64,000 nucleotides of DNA from S015-6 sp964479535 (lineage in GTDB: Bacteria > Desulfobacterota > DSWW01), in NCBI GenBank assembly GCA_964479535.1, contig CAYZMM010000025.1, forward strand, positions 16,990 to 80,989, written 5' to 3'. Shown one piece after another: positions 41,328-50,464 of this stretch. Numbering within the stretch: the first letter of the stretch is position 1; each line of letters begins with the position of its first letter. A program made the position numbers and the translations under genes. The notes under the pieces are model-generated. The model did no database searches, was not told the origin of the DNA, and was given only the letters and a program-made list of their open reading frames with translations.

Positions 41328-41451
41328 GCAAAAGGGAGAGACGGAGCCCAAGCAAATCGGAGAGGGAACCCCGGACAGCGCCGAACTCCGGACGATGACC
41401 CAGCAGAGCAAACCTTCGAAGTCACCCCACCGGCAGGCCGTTGAAAAAGCG
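41328..41451. repeat. Palindromic repeat copy C (half) and 'GCAGGCCGT' repeat
   Basis: GGGAGAGACGGAGCCCAAGC (41334-41353) followed by AAATCGGAGAGGGAACCCCG is the right half of the element A/B family; the left arm that would pair with GGAGAGGGAACCCCGG is not present, so this copy is broken. From 41430 the motif CGGCAGGCCGTTGAAAAAGC matches the start of the repeat at 22925. The rest of 40997-41471 shows no supported gene. Confidence 0.55.
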
Positions 41452-41471
41452 CCTCCGAGAGGACGAACCCA

Positions 41472-42470
41472 TTGGAGCCCTTCCCGAAAGTTGACAACGT
41501 CCGCATCGTTTCCATCGATCTTCCGGGCTACTCCGAGCTGGGGACGGCGAATGTTTACGCCGTCGGCTCGGGGCCTCTGACCCTGATCGACGCAGCTCCC
41601 AAGTTCCCCGGATCCTTCGAGGCCTTGGTGGAAGGGCTCGAAAAGGAGGGCCGCAGCCTGGCCGACATCGGACGAATCGTGATCACCCATGGCCACGTCG
41701 ACCACTTCGGTCTCGTGGCCAGTATCCGCGAGGCGGTGGGGCGTCCCGTCCCCTGCTTCGTCCACCCGGAGGATGCATGGCGGGTGACCTCGGAAGACTT
41801 TCGCGAGGAGATGTTCGAGGAGCCGGGGGAGAGACTCATGGCCCTGGTGGACATGCCTCCCGGGGAGGTGGCGAAGATCCGGGAGCGTTTCTCCCTGTTC
41901 GCCATGCTCTGTGATCCGATCTTCGATGTGAAGGGGATGGAAGACGGAGACGTGTTCGAGGGCGAGGACTACGAGCTCAGGGTGATCCACACCCCGGGGC
42001 ACACGCCCGGCACCTGCTGCCTCTACGAGACGAGGGAGAAGATCCTCTACAGCGGGGATCACATCATCGGCCACATCACGCCCAACCCGCTGTTCGAGCT
42101 GCGAAAGGAAATCCTTCGGGATCCTGAGTACATGAGCCTGAAGGCGTACATCCGGTCTCTGGAGAGGGTAAGAAACATGGACGTGCGGTACGTCTTCCCG
42201 GGGCACGGGCAGCACATCGGCGACCTGCAGGGATTGATCGAGAGCTATCGCGTGCACCACCGGGAGCGGATGGAACGGATCTGGGCGGCCCTGAAGAAGC
42301 AGTCCAGGCCCCTCTACCACATCGTCGACGAGGTGTTCGATTTCGTGCCGGAATACGACGGCTTCCTGGCCATATCGGAGATCATGGTGCACCTGGAACT
42401 GCTGATCGAGGAAGGCCGCGTCGAGCTGGCGGACCCGGGCCCTCCCGCCTTCTATCGGGCCGTCGAATGA
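41472..42470 (+). CDS. Metallo-beta-lactamase-fold hydrolase
   Basis: A 332-residue MBL-fold protein that starts with TTG behind GAGAGG. The metal motif THGHVDH (His73-x-His75-x-Asp77-His78) is complete; further ligands are in HTPGHTPGTCCLY, LYSGDHIIGHIT, and VFPGHGQHIGDL. The C-terminal 100 residues (HREERMERIW-like helix, then LLIEEGRVELAD) resemble the winged-helix tail of the LACTB2/glyoxalase-II-like group, so a thioester or nucleic-acid-directed hydrolase is possible; the substrate is unknown. It is convergent with batE and the coding regions overlap by 19 bp. Confidence 0.87.
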   Translation: MEPFPKVDNVRIVSIDLPGYSELGTANVYAVGSGPLTLIDAAPKFPGSFEALVEGLEKEGRSLADIGRIVITHGHVDHFGLVASIREAVGRPVPCFVHPEDAWRVTSEDFREEMFEEPGERLMALVDMPPGEVAKIRERFSLFAMLCDPIFDVKGMEDGDVFEGEDYELRVIHTPGHTPGTCCLYETREKILYSGDHIIGHITPNPLFELRKEILRDPEYMSLKAYIRSLERVRNMDVRYVFPGHGQHIGDLQGLIESYRVHHRERMERIWAALKKQSRPLYHIVDEVFDFVPEYDGFLAISEIMVHLELLIEEGRVELADPGPPAFYRAVE

Positions 42471-43333
42471 GACCGGTCCAGAGCAACCCGGCCGGCTGAC
42501 GCGGCCGCAAGCCAGCCCTTTTTCCCGTCCGCGAGCGCGATCTTCAGCCAACCCTCCTCCTGGTCGAGGATCTGGAACTCCGCCCCCTCGTGAAGCACGA
42601 ACAGGGTGGTGTCGTTCCGGCTGAATCCGGCCCGCACGGGTGCCTCGTCCTCGAGGAGAACTCCGCCCGCGTTCCGAAAGCTCTCCAGGTACTTCATCCC
42701 GGCCGAGATGCCGAGGGCCAGGCTGAGCAGCAGGGAGAGCCAGAGGCTCCACTTCGCCCACTCACGGTCCCTGAAGAGGTTGATCAGCGCCGAGGCCCAG
42801 AAGACGAGATGGAACAGGACAAAGGCGACCAGGAGTTCCCGGAAGCTCATGCCGGAGTACCAGAAGGCCAGGGTGCCCCACAGGGAGGGTGAGGCCGCTT
42901 CGATTCGGTCCTTCGCAAGGGAGCGGGCGTACTCGAGATTGGCCTGCAGATCCCCGTCTCGCGGGAGGAGGACCTTCGCCTTCCTGTAAGCCAGGATCGC
43001 CTTGCCGAGTTCTCCCAGTCGGATGTACGTGTTTCCCAGGTTGAAGAAGACGTGCCCGTTGAGATGCCCCCCTTCGACGAGGATCTCGTACAGGTGGCGG
43101 GCCTCCTCGTACCGATCCTCCAGATAGGCCTGATTGGCCCGGAACAGCAGGGTGTGAAGGTCCTGCGAACCCTGGACCGCCGGCCCCTGCGGAGGGTCCG
43201 CCTCCGTTTCCGCCTGGAGGAGAGAGGATGAAGCACAGAGAAGGAGCAGGCAGAGGATCCGGGGCCCGTGGAGCCGTCCCGCTTTGTTGCTGGAATCCGT
43301 TTCGTTCAAGGTCTCCCCCCGCTCTCTCGGCAT
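42452..43333 (-). CDS. BatE-like TPR/SH3 protein
   Basis: A 293-residue membrane protein, last in the Bat operon. After a signal (ILCLLLLCASSSLLQAE) come TPR helices (RANQAYLEDRYEEARHLYEI, NGHVFFNLGNTYIRLGEL, AILAYRKAKVLLPRDG). Two membrane segments follow (LLVAFVLFHLVFWASAL, WSLWLSLLLSLALGIS), then a bacterial SH3-like end (GFSRNDTTLFVLHEGAEFQI). This is the standard BatE design, a periplasmic scaffold in the Bacteroides aerotolerance (Bat) system. Its ATG directly abuts the batD stop. The 3' end overlaps the convergent hydrolase gene. Confidence 0.88.
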   Translation of the reverse strand: MPRERGETLNETDSSNKAGRLHGPRILCLLLLCASSSLLQAETEADPPQGPAVQGSQDLHTLLFRANQAYLEDRYEEARHLYEILVEGGHLNGHVFFNLGNTYIRLGELGKAILAYRKAKVLLPRDGDLQANLEYARSLAKDRIEAASPSLWGTLAFWYSGMSFRELLVAFVLFHLVFWASALINLFRDREWAKWSLWLSLLLSLALGISAGMKYLESFRNAGGVLLEDEAPVRAGFSRNDTTLFVLHEGAEFQILDQEEGWLKIALADGKKGWLAAASAGRVALDRSHSTAR

Positions 43334-45187
43334 TCAGAGGCGTTTGTCCAGACGCGCAAGGAGGCTCCGGGTCTTCCTGAATCGCTCTTCCCGCTCATCC
43401 GCCCCCACACCGGTCGCTACGTACTGGTCGTACTCGAGCTGCTCCAGAAACTCCCGAACCTCTCGCGCCTCCCCCGGCCGGACCCCCTCTTCCAGCAGGC
43501 ACCGCTCTGTTTCCACCGGGGTGTAGGCCAGCGTGTTGCGATTCAGCTTGTCGCCCACCAGCCCCTTGAGGCTTCTCGAGAGTTGTCCGAAGTACTCCTT
43601 GTCTTCGGGCCGGCGGATCGTTCGCTTCGTTTCCCTGAGGACGCGGTTCGCCTGCCTGCGCGCCTGTTTTCTCCGCAGGATGTGCTGATCGGTTTCGAGT
43701 CGCTCCTGTCTCTTCTTCTGTCCGTAGAAGACCAGGAAGATGCAGGGGGGGAGCAGCAGTCCAGCAAAGGCCGCATAGAGGCCGGTCCCGGAAGGGACGT
43801 GGTTCCGGGCCCCGACGAGACCGGTGTGAATCGGCAGAATGTCCTTTCCCAGGATCTTGATCGAACGCTTCGAGCCGGGAAGGCCGGCGGCCGAGACGAG
43901 ATGGAGAGACTCGGTTTCCCGGCCCTCTTCCACGGTGAGCCGAATGGGTTCTGTCCGGGCAACCCGATAGGCGCCCTTGTCCGGATCGAAGTACGGGACC
44001 TCCTGGGGGGGGACCTCGAGGAGGCCTTTCTCCATGGGGACGAGGGCCTTCTTGAACACTCTGGTTCCGTAAAGCCCATCTCTCCGGATCTCCAGATCCA
44101 GGCTTGGCTTGTCCGGGTAGACCTTGAAGCCGGGCATCTCTTCCGGCGAGAGCGTGACCAGGTCTCTCAGGTTCCCTCTGCCCTCCACCGTCACGGTAAG
44201 GGTCGTCGAGTCGCCCGCCCGGAGACGCTGCGCGCCGGTCTCCGCCCGAATCGTAAAGGCCCCGACGAGGCCCTGGAAGGTCTCCGGCCTTCCCTGCTCC
44301 GGCAGGGGGCGGACCCGGAGTGGAATGGGCGCCGCGCGGAGATTCTTCGTCAGGGTCTGTGCGCGGCTGCCGAAGAAGGAGGTTCCGAAGAAGCTGTCCA
44401 TGCTCCTGGAGCTGCCTTTGGCAGGGAGGACCAGCTTGCACGTGAGCAGGCTTTCACCGATCTCGTCCGGGGACTCGGACAAAGGATACAGGGCCTTGTT
44501 CAATTCGGTCACTGCGTACCGCTGCCCGTTGATCACCTTCTCGTACTGCCTCTCCTTTCCCAGGTCCTCCATCCAGAAGCCCTGGAAGGAGGGGGGATCC
44601 CATTGAGCCTCGACGGACTGGACCCTTCGGAAGAACCGGAAGGTATAGATGATCTGTTGGTGGGTATACGGATTCTCCACATCCACGTGCTGGGTCACGA
44701 AGGCCATGGGGCGCGCGTCCGCGGGGGATGAAGCCGGGAGAATCTTGACCGAAATCGGCTGGCTCTGGTAGGTGCGGCCCTTCATCTGCATCCGGACCGG
44801 CCCGAGGGTGAAGGTGCCCGCCCTCCTGGGCGTCAGGATGTAGGTGACTTCCACCGAGGTGCTGATCGACCCGTTCACGATCCGGGTCTGCGAGGAGGTT
44901 CCGCCCTTGGTCACGTGAAAATCCGGCAGGGGCGGCAGTTGCGGATCAACGGAAAGACGCCGCTGGCCGGAAATGGAGACCGTGAGAAGAATCTGGTCTT
45001 CCAGAGTGGCCTCTGTCTTGTCCACCCAGGCGCGAAGCTCGAAGGCCCCCGCGTTCGGTCCCGCCCCGACGACTGCCAGGCCCGCCAGGGCAAGGGCAAG
45101 AAGGAGGCGGATCCGCCGACGGAGGGCCTCTCCTCCCGGTCTTCCGAGGGATCCTCCGGGATCCTCCTTCCAGACGGGTCGAAGCAT
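43334..45187 (-). CDS. BatD family oxygen-tolerance protein
   Basis: A 617-residue BatD. There is a signal segment (RLLLALALAGLAVVGAGPNA), then tandem immunoglobulin-like beta domains: AWVDKTEATLEDQILLTVSI, VTYILTPRRAGTFTLGPVRM and RPMAFVTQHVDVENPYTHQQ. One transmembrane helix (LYAAFAGLLLPPCIFLVF) and a cytoplasmic helical tail follow. BatD is thought to assemble with the von Willebrand-domain Bat proteins at the inner membrane; the biochemical role is not settled. It lies 6 bp after the batB/C fusion gene, and batE follows without a gap. Length and order are as in Bacteroidetes and spirochaete Bat operons. Confidence 0.9.
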   Translation of the reverse strand: MLRPVWKEDPGGSLGRPGGEALRRRIRLLLALALAGLAVVGAGPNAGAFELRAWVDKTEATLEDQILLTVSISGQRRLSVDPQLPPLPDFHVTKGGTSSQTRIVNGSISTSVEVTYILTPRRAGTFTLGPVRMQMKGRTYQSQPISVKILPASSPADARPMAFVTQHVDVENPYTHQQIIYTFRFFRRVQSVEAQWDPPSFQGFWMEDLGKERQYEKVINGQRYAVTELNKALYPLSESPDEIGESLLTCKLVLPAKGSSRSMDSFFGTSFFGSRAQTLTKNLRAAPIPLRVRPLPEQGRPETFQGLVGAFTIRAETGAQRLRAGDSTTLTVTVEGRGNLRDLVTLSPEEMPGFKVYPDKPSLDLEIRRDGLYGTRVFKKALVPMEKGLLEVPPQEVPYFDPDKGAYRVARTEPIRLTVEEGRETESLHLVSAAGLPGSKRSIKILGKDILPIHTGLVGARNHVPSGTGLYAAFAGLLLPPCIFLVFYGQKKRQERLETDQHILRRKQARRQANRVLRETKRTIRRPEDKEYFGQLSRSLKGLVGDKLNRNTLAYTPVETERCLLEEGVRPGEAREVREFLEQLEYDQYVATGVGADEREERFRKTRSLLARLDKRL

Positions 45188-45193
45188 GAGAAC

Positions 45194-47035
45194 CTACCAG
45201 TCCTTTTCCGTGAACCGGGGACGCTTCCCCAGCGCCTTCTGAACCTGCCGCCTCGCCATCTCTCTCTGGTCTTCGTCGAGGGTGTTCAACCAGCGCTCCG
45301 CCTCCTCAGGGCTCATTTCTTCGGTCCCTTGTGCCCTCTGCCGGACGCCTGCCTGCTGCTCTTCCCGGCCCTGCTCCGCCTGCCGGGCCTGCTCCTGGCC
45401 GGCCTCGGACGGTTGTGCGGGATTCTGCCGTTCCTCCCGGGGCGCCTCTTCCTGCTCTTCTCCCGGGTCGGGCCGGCCCTGGCCGGGTCGAGGCTGCCGG
45501 CAGGTCTGCCCCTCTTCGTTCTGCTGCTGCTCCTGTTCCTCCCTTTTCCGGTTCTCCTCCAGCCTGCGCTTGATCTCCCGGCGAACGAACTCGAGATTGA
45601 ATCTTGCGTCCTCGTCCCCGGGATCCAGGTCCAGGGCCTGTCTGTAGTGTGCCACCGCCTCTTCGAGTTTGCCCTGCCTGTATGCGGTGTTTCCCATGTT
45701 GTAAAAGGCCCTCTGCCTCTGCTCCGGCTCCCCCGCGTTCACGACGCCCCAGAAGGCGGCTTCCGCATCTTCGAAGTTCCGTATCCGGTACTGGGTGTTT
45801 CCGATATTGTATTTCAGAGGAATGTCATCCGGCCTTTCTACCTGTGCGTCGAGAAAGCCCTCGAGGGCCTCGGCGTAATCCTCCTGTTCGTAGGCACCCT
45901 CCGCCTTCTTCATCTTTCCGTACGCCGATTCCGCCACCGCGGGCCTGTGGCCGATGCAGAGCAGCCCGAGGGCGGCGAAGAAGACTTGAACCGCCTGCCT
46001 CCTGAAGAGGAGACGCGGCCTCTTCTTCCCTTTTTCCCGCAGGCGTTTTCGGTCCGACAGAATCGCCTCGACGGCAAAGGCGAGGATGCTTCCGAAGAGG
46101 AACCACTGAAACCTCTCTTCCCAGCGTCTCTTCTTCGTGCTCTTCAGCTCGCCCGCCTCCATCTTGCCCCGTATCTCCTCTTCATAGATCTTGTTGAGAT
46201 CCATGTCGCCGCTCACGGACCGCACGTAGCTGCCTCCGGTATTCAGGGCGATCTTCTGAAGGGCGGTCTCCCGTAACCGGCTCATCACGACCTGTCCCCT
46301 GCGGTCCTTCTTGAAATCGCCGCTCCCTCCGCGAAGGGGGATCGGCGCACCGTGCTCCGAGCCGATACCGATTGTGAAGATGCGTATTCCCTCCTCCTTT
46401 GCCGACTCCGCCGCCTTCTCCGCCTCGCCGGGGTGGTCCTCCCCGTCGGTGATCAGGATCAGCGCCCTGGAGGCCCGCCGCCCCTCCGAGAAGGAACGGG
46501 CCGCAGTCCGGATCGCCTCCCCGACGGCGGTTCCGGGTACCGGAATGAGCTCCGTGTCGAGGTAGTCAAGGAAGATCCTGAAGGAACCATAGTCCAGGGT
46601 CAAGGGACACTCCAGGAAGGCGGCCCCTGCGAAGGCGATGAGGCCGATCCGATCCCCCTGAAGCATTTCCACCAGATCCGTGATCTCCCGCTTGGCGCGC
46701 TCGAGCCGGTTCGGCTTGACGTCTTCGGCGAGCATGCTTTCCGAGACGTCGACTGCAACGATGATGTCGACCCCACGGCGCTTGATCTCTTCCCAATGGA
46801 ATCCCCACCGAGGCCTGAGAAAAGCCGTGAGGAGGAGGCTCACGCCGAGCAGCATCAGGAGGAACTTGGAGATCTGTCTCCTCTGTTGCACATCGGGCAT
46901 GAGCCGGTCCCACATCGCATGGTCGGCGAACGTGCGGAGGAGCCTGTCCTTCCTTCGGAACGAATAGACGGCCAGCAGGACCATGGCGGGCAGGATCCAC
47001 AGCAGATACAGGTATTGAGGAGCGGCGAAATTCAT
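45194..47035 (-). CDS. BatB-BatC fusion: VWA domain plus TPR protein
   Basis: A 613-residue fused protein. Residues 1-340 are BatB-like: two membrane helices (LYLLWILPAMVLLAVYSF, FLLMLLGVSLLLTAFL), a VWA domain with a complete MIDAS start (VAVDVSESM, Asp96-x-Ser98-x-Ser100), and a third helix. The remainder is BatC-like: a membrane segment (AVQVFFAALGLLCIG), TPR helices (YAEALEGFLDAQVERPDDIP; AVAHYRQALDLDPGDEDARF), and a long Glu/Gln/Arg-rich low-complexity tail. BatB and BatC are separate genes in many Bat operons; fusion is known in some lineages. The start codon overlaps the batA stop by one base. The VWA domain likely binds a protein partner through a metal ion. Confidence 0.88.
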   Translation of the reverse strand: MNFAAPQYLYLLWILPAMVLLAVYSFRRKDRLLRTFADHAMWDRLMPDVQQRRQISKFLLMLLGVSLLLTAFLRPRWGFHWEEIKRRGVDIIVAVDVSESMLAEDVKPNRLERAKREITDLVEMLQGDRIGLIAFAGAAFLECPLTLDYGSFRIFLDYLDTELIPVPGTAVGEAIRTAARSFSEGRRASRALILITDGEDHPGEAEKAAESAKEEGIRIFTIGIGSEHGAPIPLRGGSGDFKKDRRGQVVMSRLRETALQKIALNTGGSYVRSVSGDMDLNKIYEEEIRGKMEAGELKSTKKRRWEERFQWFLFGSILAFAVEAILSDRKRLREKGKKRPRLLFRRQAVQVFFAALGLLCIGHRPAVAESAYGKMKKAEGAYEQEDYAEALEGFLDAQVERPDDIPLKYNIGNTQYRIRNFEDAEAAFWGVVNAGEPEQRQRAFYNMGNTAYRQGKLEEAVAHYRQALDLDPGDEDARFNLEFVRREIKRRLEENRKREEQEQQQNEEGQTCRQPRPGQGRPDPGEEQEEAPREERQNPAQPSEAGQEQARQAEQGREEQQAGVRQRAQGTEEMSPEEAERWLNTLDEDQREMARRQVQKALGKRPRFTEKDW

Positions 47036-48033
47036 CAGGGAAGCTTTCTGAGCCTCGTGTTTTCCAGTACGAATCCGGCCAGGACGAGGAGCAGGCCCGG
47101 AAAGGCGAACCGTACAAAGAGCTCTTCGTATTCCATGTACTCCTTCACCTTCGCTTCGGTTCTCTCCATCCGGTCGATCTGCTCGTAGATCTCCTCGAGG
47201 CTGGCCGCGTCCTGGGCGCGAAAGTAGGCCCCGCCCGTGACGTCCGCGATGTCCCTCAGGGTTTCCTCGTCGAGGTCCACCTTCTGGTACACATATCTCT
47301 TTCCGAAGAGGGTATCCATCAGGAAGGGGGATTCGCCTTCCACCCCGACCCCGATCGTGTACACCTTGACCTTGTAGGTCTTCGCGATCTGGGCTGCGGT
47401 TTCCGGAGCGATTCTCCCTGCGTTGTTCCGCCCGTCCGTCACGAGGATGATGACCTTGCTCTTGCCCGGCACTTCCTTGAGACGCTTCACGCCGGTGGCC
47501 AGTGCGGACCCGACCGCGGTGGAATCGCCCGCCATTCCGATCTCGATCCTGTCCAGGAAGCTGAGCAGGACGCCGTAGTCCATGGTCAGAGGGCACTGGG
47601 TGAAGGCCTCTTCGCCGAAGACCACCATCCCGATCCGGTCGTTCTTTCGCTTCTTGATGAAGGCCTTGACCACTTCGCGGACCACCTCCAGGCGATCCGC
47701 CCTTTTGCCCTCCCTTTCGAAGTCCAGGGCGCGCATGCTGCCGGAAGTATCCAGGCAGAGCACGATGTCGATGCCCTCCGTGAGGATTTCCGTCTCTTTC
47801 TGGCCGGCCTGGGGTCGCGCCAGGGCGATCACACAGAGGCCGATCCCCATGCACCGCAGAACGATCAGGCTGTTTCGCAGCTGTACGGACAGGGAAGGGG
47901 GAATCGTCCCGAAGGGCGCGAGGTCGGAGAAGCGGATCCGACCCGAGCCCCTTCGCTTCCACTGCGCGTAAAAGACGGGAATCAGGATGAGACCCGTGAG
48001 AAGCAGCCACGGGTCTTCGAATCGAAACGTCAC
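47035..48033 (-). CDS. BatA family VWA membrane protein
   Basis: A 332-residue protein starting with GTG. Two N-terminal membrane helices (WLLLTGLILIPVFYAQW, LIVLRCMGIGLCVIALA) precede a VWA domain with MIDAS LCLDTSGSM (Asp95-x-Ser97-x-Ser99), VVFGEEAFTQCPLT and VTDGRNNAGRI. A C-terminal helix (FPGLLLVLAGFVLENTR) anchors it again. This is the standard BatA (aerotolerance A) layout. It is 1 bp from the preceding lipoprotein gene and overlaps the batB/C gene by 1 bp, so translation is coupled along the operon. Its partner is likely the MoxR ATPase made upstream, by analogy with MoxR-VWA pairs. Confidence 0.9.
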   Translation of the reverse strand: MTFRFEDPWLLLTGLILIPVFYAQWKRRGSGRIRFSDLAPFGTIPPSLSVQLRNSLIVLRCMGIGLCVIALARPQAGQKETEILTEGIDIVLCLDTSGSMRALDFEREGKRADRLEVVREVVKAFIKKRKNDRIGMVVFGEEAFTQCPLTMDYGVLLSFLDRIEIGMAGDSTAVGSALATGVKRLKEVPGKSKVIILVTDGRNNAGRIAPETAAQIAKTYKVKVYTIGVGVEGESPFLMDTLFGKRYVYQKVDLDEETLRDIADVTGGAYFRAQDAASLEEIYEQIDRMERTEAKVKEYMEYEELFVRFAFPGLLLVLAGFVLENTRLRKLP

Positions 48034-48034
48034 T

Positions 48035-49033
48035 TCAAGCCGCCTCCTCGACTTCCTTCGTTTCCTCGGCCTGCTCGAGAAAGGAGATCAGGCGGGCTCG
48101 CCACCCATCCGTCTCCTCCGGTTGCGGCTCCAGGCCGCGGTATTTGATCGGGTCGGTTTCCTCGACCAGGGATCGGGCCTGCTCCTTGAGGGGCTTGTCC
48201 AGGTGCCTCGCCCTGCGAAGGTCCGCCAGGATCTCCTCGGTCGTCTGCTCCGCCGCGGGGAGGCGAAATCGCCTCTCCAGATAACGTCGAAAGATCAGGG
48301 ACAACCCGAAGACGTATTCCCGGTATCGTTCCTCTTCCAGGAGCCCGGTCGCTTCCAAATCCCGGAGCTCGTCCCTTGCGATCTCCTCGGGCGTGCGGCG
48401 CGCTTCCTGGGTCCGCCTTCTCCTGCGGAGAAGAAGCAGGAGGGCTGCGAGAAGCCCCAGGATTGCGAGGCCCCCGATCGCCGCCAGGATCCACCATCCG
48501 GGGATCTCCATCTTCGCCTTCTCGAGGGGCTTGAGATCCCGGACGTCGTCTTCGTTCCCGGCCTGGTCGAGGACGGATTCCACCTCGACGAAGACCTGTT
48601 TCGTCTCCGCCGTCTGCTCGTTGCCCTCCGGGTCGGTGTACGGAAGGCTGAGAGCGGGCAGAACGTAGGAGCCCGAAAGGTCCGCCTTCAGCTCATACCA
48701 GCGCTGACTCCAGATCCGCCCCTCCCGCTTCTTCGGGCCCTCCGTTCCCATGTCGACGATGCGAAAGCCTTGAATGCGTGCGCCGATTTCAGGCAGGTCC
48801 ACCGATACGGCCGGGTCGGTCTGCAGCGTGATGCGGAATGTGACCGGCTCGCCCACCTTGGCCGCCGCCTTGTCCACCTGGGCCGTCAAATCCACGGGGC
48901 TGGAAGACGCAGGGGGCTCGGGGGATGCTCCCTCCTCGGCCTGGGGGCAACCCAAGACGAGGCCGCAGCAGAGAAGGGCCACGAGAACGGGGCCTGGCGC
49001 GGTGTTCGGGTTGGAACAAGACAGACGGAACAT
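48035..49033 (-). CDS. BatD-like lipoprotein with DUF4381-type tail
   Basis: A 332-residue lipoprotein (lipobox VLGC, Cys29) with a beta domain (VDLTAQVDKAAAKVGEPVTF, then RITLQTDPAVSVDLPEIG). One membrane helix is flanked by basic residues (WWILAAIGGLAILGLLAALL). The cytoplasmic helical end is EEERYREYVFGLSLIFRRYL followed by RRFRLPAAEQTTEEIL. The tail matches the C-terminal region of BatD and DUF4381 proteins, which sit between DUF58 and VWA genes in MoxR operons. It is a second, shorter BatD-type member of this operon. GAGGGG precedes the start; batA follows after 1 bp. Confidence 0.8.
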   Translation of the reverse strand: MFRLSCSNPNTAPGPVLVALLCCGLVLGCPQAEEGASPEPPASSSPVDLTAQVDKAAAKVGEPVTFRITLQTDPAVSVDLPEIGARIQGFRIVDMGTEGPKKREGRIWSQRWYELKADLSGSYVLPALSLPYTDPEGNEQTAETKQVFVEVESVLDQAGNEDDVRDLKPLEKAKMEIPGWWILAAIGGLAILGLLAALLLLLRRRRRTQEARRTPEEIARDELRDLEATGLLEEERYREYVFGLSLIFRRYLERRFRLPAAEQTTEEILADLRRARHLDKPLKEQARSLVEETDPIKYRGLEPQPEETDGWRARLISFLEQAEETKEVEEAA

Positions 49034-49083
49034 CGTTCCCCTCAACAGCGCTTCCTGCGGGACCTGCAACGGGAGAGGCAGGC

Positions 49084-50433
49084 TCAGTCCTTCCCCGGCT
49101 CGTCCGCAGTCGCTTTCCCGTGGCCCTTGCCCAGCCTCTCGGGGAACAGCCTCACCTCCGAGACCTTCAGGGCCTGCTGGACCAGTTCACGGTATGCCTT
49201 TTCGAACCGCTCGCGGGTGAGATCCGCCTCCACCTGCTTCCTCGCCTCCTCCAGGCTGAAAGCCCGGGGCGGTCGGTGCGAGGTGACCTGAAAGAGATAG
49301 GACGTCCCATCCACCCGAATCGGTTCCGTGACTTCACCCTCGCTGCGGTTCGACAGGGCCTGCCAGAGCCGGGTCGGATCGCCCATGCCGGTCGGGTCCA
49401 GGCCTTCTTCGACCCAGTCTTCGATCTCCCCGCCTTTGCCGCTGGTCCGCTCGTCCAGGGAGTGTTCCCTGGCGAGGCTGGAGAAGGCCCGGCCCTCCGC
49501 CAGGGCCTTCCGTATCTCCGGGAGCCGATCCGTGGCCGCCTTGATCATCCGGATCTTGAAGGCCTCCTTTTCCGCGTAACGATTCCGGTTGGCCCTGTAG
49601 TAAAGATCGATATCGTCCTCAGAGATCTTCACCTCGTCCTCGATTTCGTCCTCGAGGACCTTCCGGATCATGAGCTGGCGCATGGCTCGCTCCGCCTGTT
49701 TGCGGACCGAGGGGTCCTTGTCCAGTTCGAGCCTCTTCGCCTTCTTGTAGAGGAGCTCTTCGGCCACGTATTGCTCGAGAAAGGCCCTCTTCTGCGCCGG
49801 GTCCTCCGCGGCGGAGCGCATCCATTCCGGCAGGGCGTCGATCGCCTCGTCGATCTCTGCCTGCGTGATCACATCCTCCCCGATCCGGGCAACGACCTCG
49901 TCCCCCTTGAACTCGTCCCCGCCTTCCTTGTCCAGGCTGCTGCGCGCATCCAGGCTGTACTGCGCCTGGGCGAACCGGCCGAGCCGCTCCAGGCAGGCCA
50001 CGATCTTGGAGCCCGCCTCCGGTGCGAGCGGGGTCTTCGGGTCGAGCATCTCCACCTGGTAGAGCCAGCTCAGGGCATCCTCGTAGTTCCCCTCCTCCAT
50101 ACAGAGCGTTCCGAGCGTGTAGGCGATCTTGGCCCGCCGGTCCTCGGGGAGGTCGGCCTCCAGCAGGTAGCGTTCGTACTGCTCGATTGCCTTTCCTCTG
50201 AGGCCTGCACTCAGAAGCTTTCCGGCGAGATCCCTCCTTGCTTCGCCTCGGATGCCCCGTATTCCCTCCGAGGGCGCATTCCTTGGATCGAGAAAGAGCG
50301 AAACGGCCCCTCCGGCGGCGAGGAGGACCAGGATGGTGAGGCAGATGCAGAGAAGATAGAAGTTTCGACGAACATAGGCCGGTCGCCTTTCCGGAGACCT
50401 TTCAGGACCCGTCGTGCCGGTGCTTCGCTTCAT
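49084..50433 (-). CDS. Membrane-anchored TPR / parvulin peptidyl-prolyl isomerase
   Basis: A 449-residue protein with a short cytoplasmic start, one membrane helix (LLCICLTILVLLAAGGAVSL), and TPR-like helices at about 65-145 (KAIEQYERYLLEADLPEDRR; YEDALSWLYQVEMLDP). A SurA-N-like segment (VARIGEDVITQAEIDEAIDA) follows, with a parvulin domain (AEKEAFKIRMIKAATDRLPE through FQVTSHRPPRAFSLEEAR). The usual parvulin 'HILV' strand reads FKIRMIKA here, so catalytic activity is uncertain. It sits between DUF58 and the BatD-like gene, an unusual position in a Bat/MoxR operon, and could help assemble the periplasmic parts of that complex. GAGGGGG precedes the start. Confidence 0.82.
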   Translation of the reverse strand: MKRSTGTTGPERSPERRPAYVRRNFYLLCICLTILVLLAAGGAVSLFLDPRNAPSEGIRGIRGEARRDLAGKLLSAGLRGKAIEQYERYLLEADLPEDRRAKIAYTLGTLCMEEGNYEDALSWLYQVEMLDPKTPLAPEAGSKIVACLERLGRFAQAQYSLDARSSLDKEGGDEFKGDEVVARIGEDVITQAEIDEAIDALPEWMRSAAEDPAQKRAFLEQYVAEELLYKKAKRLELDKDPSVRKQAERAMRQLMIRKVLEDEIEDEVKISEDDIDLYYRANRNRYAEKEAFKIRMIKAATDRLPEIRKALAEGRAFSSLAREHSLDERTSGKGGEIEDWVEEGLDPTGMGDPTRLWQALSNRSEGEVTEPIRVDGTSYLFQVTSHRPPRAFSLEEARKQVEADLTRERFEKAYRELVQQALKVSEVRLFPERLGKGHGKATADEPGKD

Positions 50434-50464
50434 GGCGCAACCCCCTCGTGAATCGATTGCCGGG

